Shown here piece by piece: positions 16,888 to 25,699 of a stretch of 64,000 nucleotides of DNA (position 1 is its first letter; each line of letters opens with the position of its first letter). The DNA lies in the NCBI GenBank assembly GCA_900550185.1, contig URRN01000001.1, forward strand, positions 1 through 64,000. The letters run 5' to 3'. A program made the position numbers and the translations under genes. Origin of the DNA: an uncultured Collinsella sp. (lineage in GTDB: Bacteria > Actinomycetota > Coriobacteriia > Coriobacteriales > Coriobacteriaceae). Below the pieces are notes generated by a model. It searched no databases. It was given only the letters and a program-made list of their open reading frames with translations, and was not told where the DNA came from.

Positions 16888-18083
16888 GCTGCGTAGGCTC
16901 CCTTGTCAGAGATAGCGTAGTGACGGGCAGAACCCTCGCCCAGCCAGCCGTTCATCTTGGTAATGAAGGTATCGACCAGATCGAGCGGCACGAAGGCCTG
17001 GATGGTGCCGCCAAAGCCGCCGCCGTGGATGCGGACGGCGCCGCGGCCGTCGAGCACGTGCTCGGCCAGCGCCAGGGCATACATGGAGGGCTGCTCGGAG
17101 CCCAGCTTGGCAACGACATTCTGCAGGTACATGGCAGAGCTGGCGCCGGACTCGCGCGTCAGGGTCAGGAACTGGTCGATATCGCCGGCGTTCAGGGCTG
17201 CCCAGCGCTTGTCGACCAGGCCGTTCTCGTACCAGTAGTGAACGGCGCGCAGGCAGGCGCGGTCGCCCAGCTTGGCGCGCAGCTCGGGGAGCTTGGCGTC
17301 AAAGTCGGCAACGTCCACCTCGCACAGGCGTGCCTTGCCAAACTCGGCGGCAACATCCTGCATCTCGCGCGGAACGGCGGCGTAGTCGTCGGTGGCTGCC
17401 ACATGGTCGGCGCCAACCTTAACAAGCACGAGCGCATAGCCGTGATCCTCAAAGTTGAGCTCGAGCTTCTGAGTTTTAGGCTGAGCTTGATCCTCAAAGT
17501 CCATGTAGGCGAGGCCGCCCAGGCACACAGCGGCCTGGTCCATCAGACCGCAGGGCTTGCCGTAGTAGTTGTTCTCGGTGCGCTGGCTCATCTGCGCAAG
17601 CGCGACGGGCTCAATGGCAGGCGCGCCCCAGAGCGTCTCCATGGCGCGACCGTATGCGGCCTCGACGGCAGCGGAGCTCGAAAGGCCGCCGCCCGAGGGG
17701 ACGGAGCAGGTGAAGGCGAAGTCGAAGCCGTGGGGCTCAACGCCAAGGGCTGCAATCTCGTGGGCCATACCGCGGACGAGGCTTGCGGACGTGCCCTTCT
17801 CGGACTCTTGAATATCCAGCGTGTCGAGCGCGATTTCAAACGTGGGATAGCCCTCATCGGCAACGCGGACCTTGTTGGAGTCGGTTGCCACGGCGATGCC
17901 GTCGACAGCGACATCGAGCGAGCCGGCGATGACGTGGCCGCCCTCGTGGTCGGTGTGGTTGCCACTGATCTCGGAGCGGCCGGGCGCGTGCACATAGAGC
18001 ACCTGGCGATCGCCGATGGGCCCAAACTCCTCCTCAAACAGCTTGGTGAGCGTGGCGAGTGTCTTTTCGTCGGGGGTGGTCAT
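16878..18083 (-). CDS. galK: Galactokinase
   Basis: A 401-residue GHMP-superfamily kinase that phosphorylates galactose at C1. The N-terminal galactokinase signature is APGRSEISGNHTDHEGG (canonical GR-x-N-x-I-G-E-H-x-DY, here with Ser and Asn-His-Thr variants). The ATP loop is VPSGGGLSSSAAVE and the C-terminal motif is RIHGGGFGGTIQAF. ATG 18083 follows GGAAAGGACT; a longer frame to 18170 lacks a ribosome site. It is first in the galK-galT unit, with a LacI-type operator at 18127, 44 bp upstream. Confidence 0.92.
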   Translation of the reverse strand: MTTPDEKTLATLTKLFEEEFGPIGDRQVLYVHAPGRSEISGNHTDHEGGHVIAGSLDVAVDGIAVATDSNKVRVADEGYPTFEIALDTLDIQESEKGTSASLVRGMAHEIAALGVEPHGFDFAFTCSVPSGGGLSSSAAVEAAYGRAMETLWGAPAIEPVALAQMSQRTENNYYGKPCGLMDQAAVCLGGLAYMDFEDQAQPKTQKLELNFEDHGYALVLVKVGADHVAATDDYAAVPREMQDVAAEFGKARLCEVDVADFDAKLPELRAKLGDRACLRAVHYWYENGLVDKRWAALNAGDIDQFLTLTRESGASSAMYLQNVVAKLGSEQPSMYALALAEHVLDGRGAVRIHGGGFGGTIQAFVPLDLVDTFITKMNGWLGEGSARHYAISDKGAYAAWL

Positions 18084-18126
18084 CGGAGTCCTTTCCTTGG
18101 CGCGTACTGGTAAGTTTTGCGCCGTT

Positions 18127-18143
18127 ATGAGTACGTTAACAAC
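18127..18143 (+). promoter_or_regulatory. Operator for LacI regulator 3, copy 1
   Basis: ATGAGTACGTTAACAAC lies 44 bp before galK. It differs from the regulator 1 operator by one base in the left half (GAGT for GAGC). Confidence 0.65.
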
Positions 18144-18189
18144 TTGAAGCGGCATGAACCAAGTGTTCACGATGCCGCACGTTACGGGC

Positions 18190-18209
18190 TATGTTAACGT
18201 ACTCATAAC
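18190..18209 (-). promoter_or_regulatory. Operator for LacI regulator 3, copy 2
   Basis: On the minus strand this reads GTTATGAGTACGTTAACATA, a full match to the copies at 18127 and 18315. It is in the opposite orientation to them. Confidence 0.65.
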
Positions 18210-18314
18210 ACAACTCTTGTCACTTTTTGAGAATCTGGTAATCGGTAGAAATTCAGCCGTGAACGGTATTGCCGTATGGACTTATAAAGCAGAAGAGATG
18301 CAGATAGAAAAAGT

Positions 18315-18330
18315 AGAGTACGTTAACATG
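18315..18330 (+). promoter_or_regulatory. Operator for LacI regulator 3, copy 3
   Basis: AGAGTACGTTAACATG lies 92 bp before the start of the regulator gene and matches copies 1 and 2. Confidence 0.6.
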
Positions 18331-18421
18331 CGTCCGACGATAGCGGGCCTCGGCGCGGGATGTATTACTGCCCGGGCCGGCATTCACGCTATTCAGATCT
18401 CGCAAGGGTGAAGGTGATCCT

Positions 18422-19453
18422 GTGGCAAGGCGCCCGTCCAACGATACCAGTTCGCGTCCGGTCTCCATGGCTGACGTCGCCCGCGCTGCCGGCGTTTCGC
18501 AGCAGACGGTTTCGCGCGTCGCCAACGGCTTGCCCAACGTTAACGAGCAGACGCGCCAGCGCGTGCAGGCCGCTATGCAAGAGCTCGGCTTTCGTCCGAG
18601 TTATGCCGGTCGCTCGCTGCGCGACGGCCGTTACCATTCGGTCGGCCTGTGCGTCAACGATGTCACCAAGTTTGGCAACCTCTCAATGATCGACGGCATC
18701 GCCAGCGCTGCTCGCGAGCATAATTGCGCCATCACGCTGGTCGAGATGTCCAAGACCGAGGAGTTTTCGCTTGCCGAGGCCACGCGTCGTATGGCCGCGC
18801 TGCCCGTGGACGGCATCATTATCGGCATGAGTCGCATGGCGCCCGATTTTGAGACGTTTGATCCACTGCCGGGCATTGGCACGGTCATCGTTACCATGTA
18901 CGCGCACCCGCGGGTGACCACGGTCGATTCCGACCATTACGGCTGCTCGCTATTGCTTATGGATCACCTGTTTGAGCTAGGGCACGAGCAGATTCGCTAT
19001 ATTGGCGGCCCGTCATTCTCGGTCGACGAGCAATTTCGTCGCGCCGGTTGGCAGGATGCACTCGAGCGTAAACACATCGAGCCGGCAGAGCCGCTCGAGG
19101 GCGACTGGTCTGCCAACAGCGGCTACGAGGCCGGCAGGTACCTGGCCGAGCACGATCGCACCATGACGGCGATTTACGCGGCAAACGACCAGATGGCAAA
19201 TGGCGCGATTGCAGCGCTGCGCGATAGCGGTCTGCGCGTGCCCGAGGACGTGAGCGTGGTGGGCGTCGACGATTCGCTCGATGATTTTGTGGCACACAAC
19301 GAGCTCACGACCGTTCGATTCGATTTGCATCAGCGTGGACGCGAGGTGTTCGAGCACGCGGTTCCCAAGGCGGGGGCAACGGACAAAACCGTTGCCATTC
19401 GTATTCCCGGTCAGCTCATCGTTCGACACACCACGGCAGCGCCGCGCGCATAG
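18422..19453 (+). CDS. LacI-family regulator 3, beside galKT
   Basis: A 343-residue LacI-type repressor starting at GTG 18422 after AAGGTGAT. Its helix-turn-helix is MADVARAAGVSQQTVSRVAN, the hinge FRPSYAGRSL, and the sugar-binding domain ends near VVGVDDSLDD. It is divergent from galK-galT, and three near-identical sites lie between, so it probably represses the Leloir genes. It is closely related to the regulators at 3894 and 8833 but has Gln-Gln at the recognition positions. Confidence 0.87.
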   Translation: MARRPSNDTSSRPVSMADVARAAGVSQQTVSRVANGLPNVNEQTRQRVQAAMQELGFRPSYAGRSLRDGRYHSVGLCVNDVTKFGNLSMIDGIASAAREHNCAITLVEMSKTEEFSLAEATRRMAALPVDGIIIGMSRMAPDFETFDPLPGIGTVIVTMYAHPRVTTVDSDHYGCSLLLMDHLFELGHEQIRYIGGPSFSVDEQFRRAGWQDALERKHIEPAEPLEGDWSANSGYEAGRYLAEHDRTMTAIYAANDQMANGAIAALRDSGLRVPEDVSVVGVDDSLDDFVAHNELTTVRFDLHQRGREVFEHAVPKAGATDKTVAIRIPGQLIVRHTTAAPRA

Positions 19454-19582
19454 TTTTCGCAGGTCAACGGCTCGGCGTTGCATATCAATAACAATCGGTA
19501 AGGATGCCGGCAGATAGCCGTGACTATGAAGGCGAGTGCTATGATAGACGGGTTCATTTGTCTATCTAGGAGGCTTTGCCTG

Positions 19583-20743
19583 ATGGAGATCACCAAGGAT
19601 ATCCGCTACATTGGCGTTGACGATCATGACATCGACCTGTTCGAGGGCCAGTACGACGTGTCCGAGAACGGTATGGCATACAACAGCTACGTTATCTTGG
19701 GCGAGAAGATCGCTGTCGCCGATTCGGTCGATGGCGGATTTGTCGACGAGTGGCTCGGCAACCTCGAGACCGTACTCGACGGCCGCACGCCCGACTACCT
19801 GGTCATCCATCACATGGAGCCCGATCACTCCGCCGGCATCGCCGCCTTTATGGAGCGCTATCCCCAGGCGCAGATTGTGGCAAGCATGGGCGCCTTCCGC
19901 ATGATGGTCAACTACTTTGGCACCGACTTCCCCGAGCGCAAGATGGTTGTCAAAGAGGGCGACGTGCTTGATCTGGGTGGCCACAGCCTGACCTTTGTCG
20001 GCGCCCCCAACGTTCACTGGCCCGAGGTACTCTTCTCCTACGAGGCTACCGACAAGGTGCTCTTTAGTGCCGACGGCTTTGGCAAGTTTGGCGCCAACGA
20101 CATCGAGGATCCGGAAGGGTGGGCCTGCGAGGCGCGCCGTTACTACTTTGGCATCGTGGGCAAGTTCGGCAAGTTTGTGCAGGCCGTGCTCAAGAAGGCC
20201 GCCGATTTGGACATCCAGATCATCTGCCCGCTTCATGGCCCCGTGCTGACCGAGAACCTGGGCTACTACCTCGACACCTACAACACCTGGTCGAGCTATC
20301 AGCCCGAGGACGAGGGCATCACCATTGCCTACGCGAGCGTCTACGGCCATCTGAAGGCTGCCGTTGAGGAGCTTGCATCTGCGCTCGAGGCTCGCGGCCA
20401 GAAGGTTTCCGTCTTTGACTTGGCTCGCGACGACATGGCCGAGGCCGTTGAGGATGCGTTCCGCTATGACCGTCTGGTACTCGCTTCCATCACCTATCAG
20501 GGCGAGATCTTCCCATTCATGAGCACCTTTATCCATACGCTTGCCGAGCATGCCTACCAGAACCGTACGGTGGCGCTCGTCGAGGGCGGCTCCTGGGCGC
20601 CCGCAGCTGCCAAGATTATGACCAAGGAGCTCGAGGGTATGAAGGACATCACCCTGACGCAGAACAAGGTGACCGTCCTGGGTTCGCTCAACGACGCCTC
20701 GCGCGCTCAGATCGAGGCCCTCGCTGACGAGCTCTCCAAGTAG
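19583..20743 (+). CDS. fprA: Flavodiiron protein (A-type flavoprotein)
   Basis: A 386-residue protein with an N-terminal metallo-beta-lactamase-like diiron domain and a C-terminal flavodoxin domain. It reduces O2 or NO in anaerobes. Diiron ligands are visible as HHMEPDHS, NVHWPE, SADGFG and CPLHGP. The flavodoxin part begins near GITIAYASVYGHLKAA (FMN phosphate loop). CTAGGAGG precedes ATG 19583; a 21-residue upstream extension is unlikely. Electron donor partners such as rubredoxin are not adjacent. Confidence 0.9.
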   Translation: MEITKDIRYIGVDDHDIDLFEGQYDVSENGMAYNSYVILGEKIAVADSVDGGFVDEWLGNLETVLDGRTPDYLVIHHMEPDHSAGIAAFMERYPQAQIVASMGAFRMMVNYFGTDFPERKMVVKEGDVLDLGGHSLTFVGAPNVHWPEVLFSYEATDKVLFSADGFGKFGANDIEDPEGWACEARRYYFGIVGKFGKFVQAVLKKAADLDIQIICPLHGPVLTENLGYYLDTYNTWSSYQPEDEGITIAYASVYGHLKAAVEELASALEARGQKVSVFDLARDDMAEAVEDAFRYDRLVLASITYQGEIFPFMSTFIHTLAEHAYQNRTVALVEGGSWAPAAAKIMTKELEGMKDITLTQNKVTVLGSLNDASRAQIEALADELSK

Positions 20744-20833
20744 CGATACGTTCACGTTTAACGCTCAAACCACCACAAAGGTGCCTGTGAACTGCCTCCC
20801 ATTTCTTGGACATCGGGAAATGGGAGGTTTTCC

Positions 20834-21331
20834 ATGAGTATAGATCTCAGGTCGAAGCACGATCTGGAGTCCAGGAGGCGGGCCGTCGAGCTCTTCGACG
20901 CCGGCGTCGGCTGCAAGCCGGCGGCCGAGGCCCTGTCCGTCCCCCGCGAGACCGTGAGAGAATGGCAGTGGGTATACCGGGCGTTCGGAAGCGAGGCGCT
21001 GCTGTCCATGGACGGGAAACAATCCAGTTACACATTCGAGCAGAGGGTCGCCGCGGCGTCGGCCGTGGTCGACGACGGGATGGCGAAGGCCGACGCCATG
21101 GCCGAGTTCGGGATCAGGTCGAAATCCCCGCTGGAGCGCTGGTGCAGGCTCTACCGCGAGGGCGGCGCCGAGGCGCTGCGGCCCCGCCCGAAGGGCAGAC
21201 CGAGGGGGTCGAGGTCGAAACCCCGGGCCCGCACCCGCGAGCAGGAGCTCGAGGAGCGCTGCCGCAGGCTCGAGGCCGAGGTCGCCTACCTAAAAAAATT
21301 GCGCGCCCTGGTCGAGCGGGACGGGCTCTGA
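20834..21331 (+). CDS. IS3-family transposase OrfA
   Basis: A 165-residue DNA-binding protein. Two helix-turn-helix stretches are visible (about 10-45, RRAVELFDAGVGCKPAAEAL, and about 60-100), then a leucine-zipper-like coiled segment (EQELEERCRRLEAEVAYLKK). GGGAGG precedes ATG 20834. At 21292-21298 seven A residues sit in the codons CTA-AAA-AAA, the site where IS3-family ribosomes slip -1 into orfB. It is intact even though orfB is broken. Confidence 0.85.
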   Translation: MSIDLRSKHDLESRRRAVELFDAGVGCKPAAEALSVPRETVREWQWVYRAFGSEALLSMDGKQSSYTFEQRVAAASAVVDDGMAKADAMAEFGIRSKSPLERWCRLYREGGAEALRPRPKGRPRGSRSKPRARTREQELEERCRRLEAEVAYLKKLRALVERDGL

Positions 21332-21503
21332 CCAGGGCGGCGGCCGAGGCGGTGAGGGCGCTGCGCGCGGAGGGGCACTCCCTGCGCCACCTGCTGGATG
21401 TTAGCGTCAATATATTTTTCACCATTTTCACCAACGTATTTTCGCCAATCGCGCCAACGCGGATGCGCCGGATTCGCTTACGCGGATGCGCCGCTTTCGG
21501 CGT

Positions 21504-22292
21504 CTAGGCTCCCTCCTCCTTCCCGTCCTCACCGCCGATGGATGCGTCCTTCAGGCGGTACGACCGTCCCGTTATCTTGATCATCGCGCAATGGTGGCAA
21601 AGCCTGTCGGCCACCGCCGAGGCCGTGACGTTGCTGCCGAACACGTCGCCCCACCTACCCACCGGCACGTTGGTCGTGACGATGGTCGACCGCTTTAGCG
21701 CGTAGCGCCTGTTGACCAGCTGGAACAGCAGGTCGGCACCCTCCTTGCCGATATCGAGGTAGCCGAGCTCGTCTATTATCAGCAGGCTGCAGTGCTCGTA
21801 GAACCGCATCCTGCGCGCCAGCGCCTCCTTCGCCGAGGCGTGCTTGAGGTCCTCGACCAGCCTCGAGCAGTCGGCGAAGTACACCTGCTTGCGGGCCATC
21901 ACCGCCTCGTGGCCTATGGCTATCGACAGGTGGGTCTTGCCGACGCCCGGGCTGCCGACGAGCACGACGTTGTCGCCGCGGTCGATGAACTCGAGCGTGG
22001 CCAGCTGCTCGACCAGCCCGCGCGGCACGCTCGGCTGGAAGCCCCAGTCGAAGTCGGCCAGCGTCTTTATGTAGGGGAAGTTGGCCATCCTCGTGCGGCG
22101 CTCGTCGTCGGCGCGCCGCTTGAGGGCTATCTGGGCGTCGGTGAGCTCGAGCATGGCGTCGACCAGGCCCTTCCTCCCGTCGGCGACGAGCCTGACGTAC
22201 TCGGGCACCGACGACGCCATGCCCTCGAGCCCCAGCTCCTCGAGGTTGGCCGCCAGGCGGTTGAGGGGGCTGGCCTGCACGGCGGCGCTCAC
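21504..22292 (-). CDS. istB: IS21-family helper ATPase IstB
   Basis: A 262-residue AAA+ ATPase that assists IstA in transposition. An N-terminal helical part precedes Walker A (GSPGVGKTHLSIAIG) and Walker B (LLIIDELGYLD). Further landmarks are the IstB/DnaC-type segments FQLVNRRY and TTNVPVGRWGDVF. GTG 22292 overlaps the istA stop in the sequence GTGA, implying translational coupling. Because the frame stays open upstream to 23660, a longer call would be an artefact of high GC. Confidence 0.92.
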   Translation of the reverse strand: MSAAVQASPLNRLAANLEELGLEGMASSVPEYVRLVADGRKGLVDAMLELTDAQIALKRRADDERRTRMANFPYIKTLADFDWGFQPSVPRGLVEQLATLEFIDRGDNVVLVGSPGVGKTHLSIAIGHEAVMARKQVYFADCSRLVEDLKHASAKEALARRMRFYEHCSLLIIDELGYLDIGKEGADLLFQLVNRRYALKRSTIVTTNVPVGRWGDVFGSNVTASAVADRLCHHCAMIKITGRSYRLKDASIGGEDGKEEGA

Positions 22293-23527
22293 AGCGAGCC
22301 CCCTATCGAGTCGAGCAGGCCGAGGTTGGCCGCGGCGGCCGCCTCGATGTCGCCGGCGGCGTCGCCGAACCACCGCTTGCCGGCCATGGCCTCGGCGTAG
22401 TGCGCCGGGTCGTAGGCCGGCCCGCCCGCCACGTGCGTGGCCACCAGCTCGCCGCCGACGTAGCAGTCCATCGCGCCGCCGGGCATGCAGACGATGCGGG
22501 CGGGCCTGCCGATGCAGCGCCTGGGCACCGACATGGGCTCGCCGTGCGCGCTCACCAGCATCGTGGCCGGCACCCTGGCCACGCGCACCACGTCGCCCAT
22601 CGCCTCCTCGAGGGCGCGCAGGTTGCCGACGGGCAGCAGCGCGTCCTTCTCCTCCATGAACAGCGCGGAGGGCGGCAGCCCCGTGGTCTCGTTGGGCTCG
22701 GAGTTGCTGGCGTCCTCGATCCGCGCGACGATCTCGTCGATGTCGTCCCAGCCGTCGAAGTCGCCCTGGTAGGCCATGAGCCGCGACAGGAAGCGGTTCG
22801 ACGACTCGACCTTGCCCTTCGTCTGGGGGCTGCGCGGGCGGCACAGCTTCAGCTCGAAGCCGGCGGCCTTGGCGAACTCGTACGCGCGCTGGACCTTGAG
22901 GCGCCTGCCGCCCTTGATCGTCACCAGGGCGGACATGTTGTCCGTGACCCACTCGCGCGGCACGCCGCCGAGCCTCGCGATCGTGGCGTACATGCACCTG
23001 ACCAGGTCGTCGGTCGTCCTGGTCCTCGACCGGATGAATATGTGCCTGCGGGAATGGCCCAGCGTCGCCGCGAACACGTTGAACTCGAACAGCTCGCCGT
23101 CGCGGTTCGCCATCTTGACGGACTCCTTCCAGTCGAACTGCAGCTGCAGTCCGGGCGGCGTCTCGAAGCGCGGGTGTGGCTCCGGGCCGCCGGAGGCCCC
23201 GACGGCGATGCCGTTCTTGCGCATGAACTGGGTGAAGGCGTTGTAGCCGGCCAGGTCCTCGCCGGGATACCTGTGCAGCAGCCACTCGTGGATGCCCTTC
23301 TTGGTGACTCCCGGCAGCTGCGCCTTGGCGGCCACCTCCTCGATGTGCGCGTCGAACGAGCCCGCCCTGTCGCCGCGCCCGTCGTGGGGTCGCCCGCCCT
23401 CGGCCCTCCAGTACGACGCCACGGTGTGCCTGTCCTTGCCGTAGCGCTTCGCTATGTCGCTGAAGTTGGGCTTTATGCCCGCTTCCCTGTACATGTCCAA
23501 CTCTCCGATCAGGTTCTTCTCCGCCAC
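22289..23527 (-). CDS. istA: IS21-family transposase IstA
   Basis: A 412-residue DDE transposase. An N-terminal helix-turn-helix (FSDIAKRYGKDRHTVASYWR) is followed by a second DNA-binding region (about 60-105) and the catalytic core: Asp in LQFDWKE, Asp in WVTDNMSAL and Glu in KGKVESSNRF. It starts at GTG 23527 after GGGAGGAGC. Nothing in the frame suggests inactivation. Confidence 0.92.
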   Translation of the reverse strand: MAEKNLIGELDMYREAGIKPNFSDIAKRYGKDRHTVASYWRAEGGRPHDGRGDRAGSFDAHIEEVAAKAQLPGVTKKGIHEWLLHRYPGEDLAGYNAFTQFMRKNGIAVGASGGPEPHPRFETPPGLQLQFDWKESVKMANRDGELFEFNVFAATLGHSRRHIFIRSRTRTTDDLVRCMYATIARLGGVPREWVTDNMSALVTIKGGRRLKVQRAYEFAKAAGFELKLCRPRSPQTKGKVESSNRFLSRLMAYQGDFDGWDDIDEIVARIEDASNSEPNETTGLPPSALFMEEKDALLPVGNLRALEEAMGDVVRVARVPATMLVSAHGEPMSVPRRCIGRPARIVCMPGGAMDCYVGGELVATHVAGGPAYDPAHYAEAMAGKRWFGDAAGDIEAAAAANLGLLDSIGGSL

Positions 23528-24561
23528 GGCCCGCTCCTCCCGAAAGCATCGTTCGCTCGTCGATCGAAGCGTAAGCCCCGGCGTTGGTGGAAATGGTGAA
23601 AATGCGTTGGCGCAAATGGCGGGATTGCGTTGGCATGATTGGTTGTTGAGCGTTGGTCAAAATGGTTGTTTTTACAGTAGCGCTAACACTGGAGTGCTCG
23701 GGGCTCAGGAGGTCGACCTACTACTACGCGCTGGCGCACCCGCGGAGGCCGACCAGGCCCGAACTGCGCGACGCCGCGGCCGAGATATTCTCGCGCACCG
23801 CCAACGGCTGCGGGCACCGGCAGATAGCCATGTGCCTGCGTGCCGAGCTGGGCGCGGTCGTGGCCGACAAGACCGTGCTCAAGATGATGCGCGAGATGGG
23901 CATCCGGTGCGGGATACGCCGCCGGGGCTCCCGCCGCCGGTACAGCTCCTACAGGGGGCTCGTGGGGAGCACGTTCGAGAACGTCATCGCGAGGGACTTC
24001 GGCGCCGAGGGGCCGTGGCAGAAGCTCGGCACCGACGTCACCGAGTTCAAGGTCGCCGGCGCCAAGGCCTACTGGGCCCCGGTGCTCGACTTCTGCACGA
24101 AGGAGATCGTGGCGAGCGACATATCGACCTCGCCGGACCTCGCCCAGCAGCACAGGATGCTCGACCGGCTCCTCGAGGCCCTGCCCGGCGGGGCGGCGCC
24201 GACCATGCACTCGGACATGGGCTGGCAGTACCAGCACGAGTCCTACACCTCCAGGCTGGAGGGGGCGGGCATCACCCAGAGCATGTCGCGCAAGGGGAAC
24301 TGCATCGACAACGCCGCCACCGAGCAGCTCTTCGGCCACGTGAAGGACGAGTTCTACCGCGGCAGGGAGTGGGGCAGCTTCGGGGACTTCAAGCGCGACC
24401 TGGAGGGGTACATAGCCCATTGGAACACGCGGCGCAGGCAGGTAAGATTGAAGGGCCTGACGCCGGAGGAGTTCCGGAACCGGGCCCTTGCGGCGTAGTC
24501 GCTATTTATTCAGTCCAAGTTTCGGGGCGCAGTTCACAGGCACCTTTGTGGTGGTTTTTGT

Positions 24562-25365
24562 TTAAGTGCCGGCGATGAGGAGATTTGGGCGGGCGTCGTC
24601 GGCGACCTCGGCGATTGAGGTGGCGACGGCGTGATCGGGGTCACGGTCCATCACGATGGCGTTGACGTCGGTCAGCTCGGCAAAGCGGTACATGCCACGT
24701 CCGTTGACCTTACTGGCGTCCATGAGGGCGACGCTTTGATGGGCCGCGGCGATCATAGCCGTTTTGGTCTCGGCCATCTGGGGAAAGTCGGTCGTAAAGC
24801 CGCAGCTGGGGACAAAGGCGCCGGGGCACATGACGGCCAGATCGGCATGGACCATTTGGAGCGCCTGCATGGTAAGTGGGCCGTACAGATAGCGATGGCC
24901 TTTGCGCAGCGCCCCGCCCAGCATGACGACATCGACCGAGGGCATGCTCTCGTCGATGTAATCGGCAATGGTAATGTCGGCCGTGATGACGGTGATGCCA
25001 TCGCGCTGGTCGAGGAGCCGGACAAACTCGAGCGCCGTGGTGCCCGAGTCGACGAGCAGCGTGTCGCCGTCATTGACGAGCTCGATGGCGCTTTGCGCGA
25101 TGGCCTGCTTGGCGGCGACGTTGACATTGATGCGGCGATCCTGCGTGGAAACGGTTAGGCGTTTGTGGAGCGATACGGCACCACCATGTGTGCGGCGCAG
25201 CTTGCCTGCTTCGGCGAGCGCGTCAAGGTCGGCGCGGGCGGTGACGGAGGACACGCCAAAGGTCTGGGCGATTTCTGCTACCTGCACCGAGGCATTATGA
25301 TCGAGCATTTCCAAAATGGCGGTACGGCGTTCGTCGGCAAAGGCACGGTTGGTGGCTTGGGCCAT
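24562..25365 (-). CDS. DeoR-family sugar regulator (LacR/GlpR-like)
   Basis: A 267-residue regulator. The N-terminal DeoR helix-turn-helix reads VQVAEIAQTFGVSSVTARADLDAL and LRRTHGGAV, and the C-terminal DeoR sensor domain has DSGTTALEF. Members usually sense a phosphorylated sugar. ATG 25365 has GGAGCAAG upstream; an in-frame extension to 25422 is possible. It is divergent from the aldolase at 25700, with palindromic AT-rich sites between. Given the tagatose pathway nearby, tagatose-6-phosphate sensing like LacR is plausible but inferred. Its 3' end abuts the palindrome flanking the IS element. Confidence 0.83.
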   Translation of the reverse strand: MAQATNRAFADERRTAILEMLDHNASVQVAEIAQTFGVSSVTARADLDALAEAGKLRRTHGGAVSLHKRLTVSTQDRRINVNVAAKQAIAQSAIELVNDGDTLLVDSGTTALEFVRLLDQRDGITVITADITIADYIDESMPSVDVVMLGGALRKGHRYLYGPLTMQALQMVHADLAVMCPGAFVPSCGFTTDFPQMAETKTAMIAAAHQSVALMDASKVNGRGMYRFAELTDVNAIVMDRDPDHAVATSIAEVADDARPNLLIAGT

Positions 25366-25435
25366 GCTTGCTCCATTCTCGGCTAAATTTGCAGGAATTG
25401 TGTTGACTCTATTTTCGTTCATTTTCTTTTTGAGT

Positions 25436-25479
25436 AAGAAAACACCTTTCGATTACTTATCTTTTCTATAAAAGAAAGA
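25436..25479. promoter_or_regulatory. Candidate DeoR operators between deoR and aldolase
   Basis: The spacer 25366-25699 is AT-rich in its left half. It contains the perfect inverted repeat TCTTTTCTATAAAAGAAAGA (25460-25479) and, just before it, a TTTCTTTTTGAGTAAGAAA-like imperfect one. These are the best candidates for the local regulator. The right half (25480-25699) shows no feature I can name. Confidence 0.4.
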
Positions 25480-25699
25480 CGCTGAACGTCCAAAATTCAA
25501 TATCGAACATGTCCACTCGGCTCAAATTCCTTCCGTTTACTTTTCAAAAACGACTGTATTGACCTGCATCGGCTCAATATCTCGCGCGTGCAAAGCCGCT
25601 GAATTTCATACAATGAACGCAGCAAAACGCAAGGTAAAACGCCTTGTGAACAACTACGCCCGATGTCCAGATGCGGGCGAGGGAGAGGAGCAAACGCTC

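Larger units (their letters stand above)
21399..23688 (-). mobile_element. IS21-family element (2290 bp) nested in the IS3 element
   Basis: The ends are TGTTAGCG at 21399 and CGCTAACA at 23688. A 5-bp target duplication CTGGA lies at 21394-21398 and 23689-23693. Both ends carry repeated copies of a motif like TTTTCACCAACG, the multiple transposase-binding sites typical of IS21. It encodes istA and istB on the minus strand with overlapping GTGA start and stop. The intact flanks and clean duplication suggest a fairly recent insertion. Confidence 0.92.
21292..24498 (+). pseudogene. IS3-family transposase OrfB, split by an IS21 insertion
   Basis: OrfB is entered by -1 frameshift at 21292-21298 and runs to 21398, where it is interrupted for 2295 bp and resumes at 23694 in the same frame. 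Deleting the insertion and one CTGGA copy restores RHLLECSGLRRSTYYY across the joint. The distal part carries the DDE integrase core: TDVTEF, HSDMGWQYQ and NAATEQLFGHVKDEFY. It ends at TAG 24498. The 3' part is still open from an ATG-containing frame at 23653, but that ATG lies inside the inserted element. Confidence 0.88.
20786..24538 (+). mobile_element. IS3-family element, interrupted by an IS21-family element
   Basis: Terminal repeats are TGTGAACTGCCTCCC...CTTGGAC at 20786 and its imperfect inverted copy ending GTTCACA at 24538. Without the inserted IS21 element and its duplicated 5 bp, its own length is 1458 bp. It has the usual orfA, a run of seven A for -1 frameshifting and a DDE orfB. 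No direct target duplication was found at its ends. GC content is visibly higher than in neighbouring genes. A diverged relative ends at 119. Confidence 0.88.
20767..24557. repeat. Perfect inverted repeat flanking the IS3-family element
   Basis: AAACCACCACAAAGGTGCC (20767-20785) directly precedes the element and its exact reverse complement (24539-24557) directly follows it. Joined, they would make a 38-bp perfect palindrome followed by TTGTTT, which looks like a bidirectional terminator for the convergent fprA and deoR genes. A related half, GCACCTTTGTGGCGGTTT, occurs at 41965. The alternative is that these bases belong to unusually long element termini. Confidence 0.7.

Noticed and set aside
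22400..23599. 399-residue plus-strand frame across istA
   Set aside because: It is the antisense shadow of IstA. It has no ribosome site and no recognisable motifs.
21504..23660. 718-residue minus-strand frame spanning istB and beyond
   Set aside because: Only the last 262 residues are IstB. The upstream part is an out-of-frame reading of istA, and the real start is the coupled GTG 22292.
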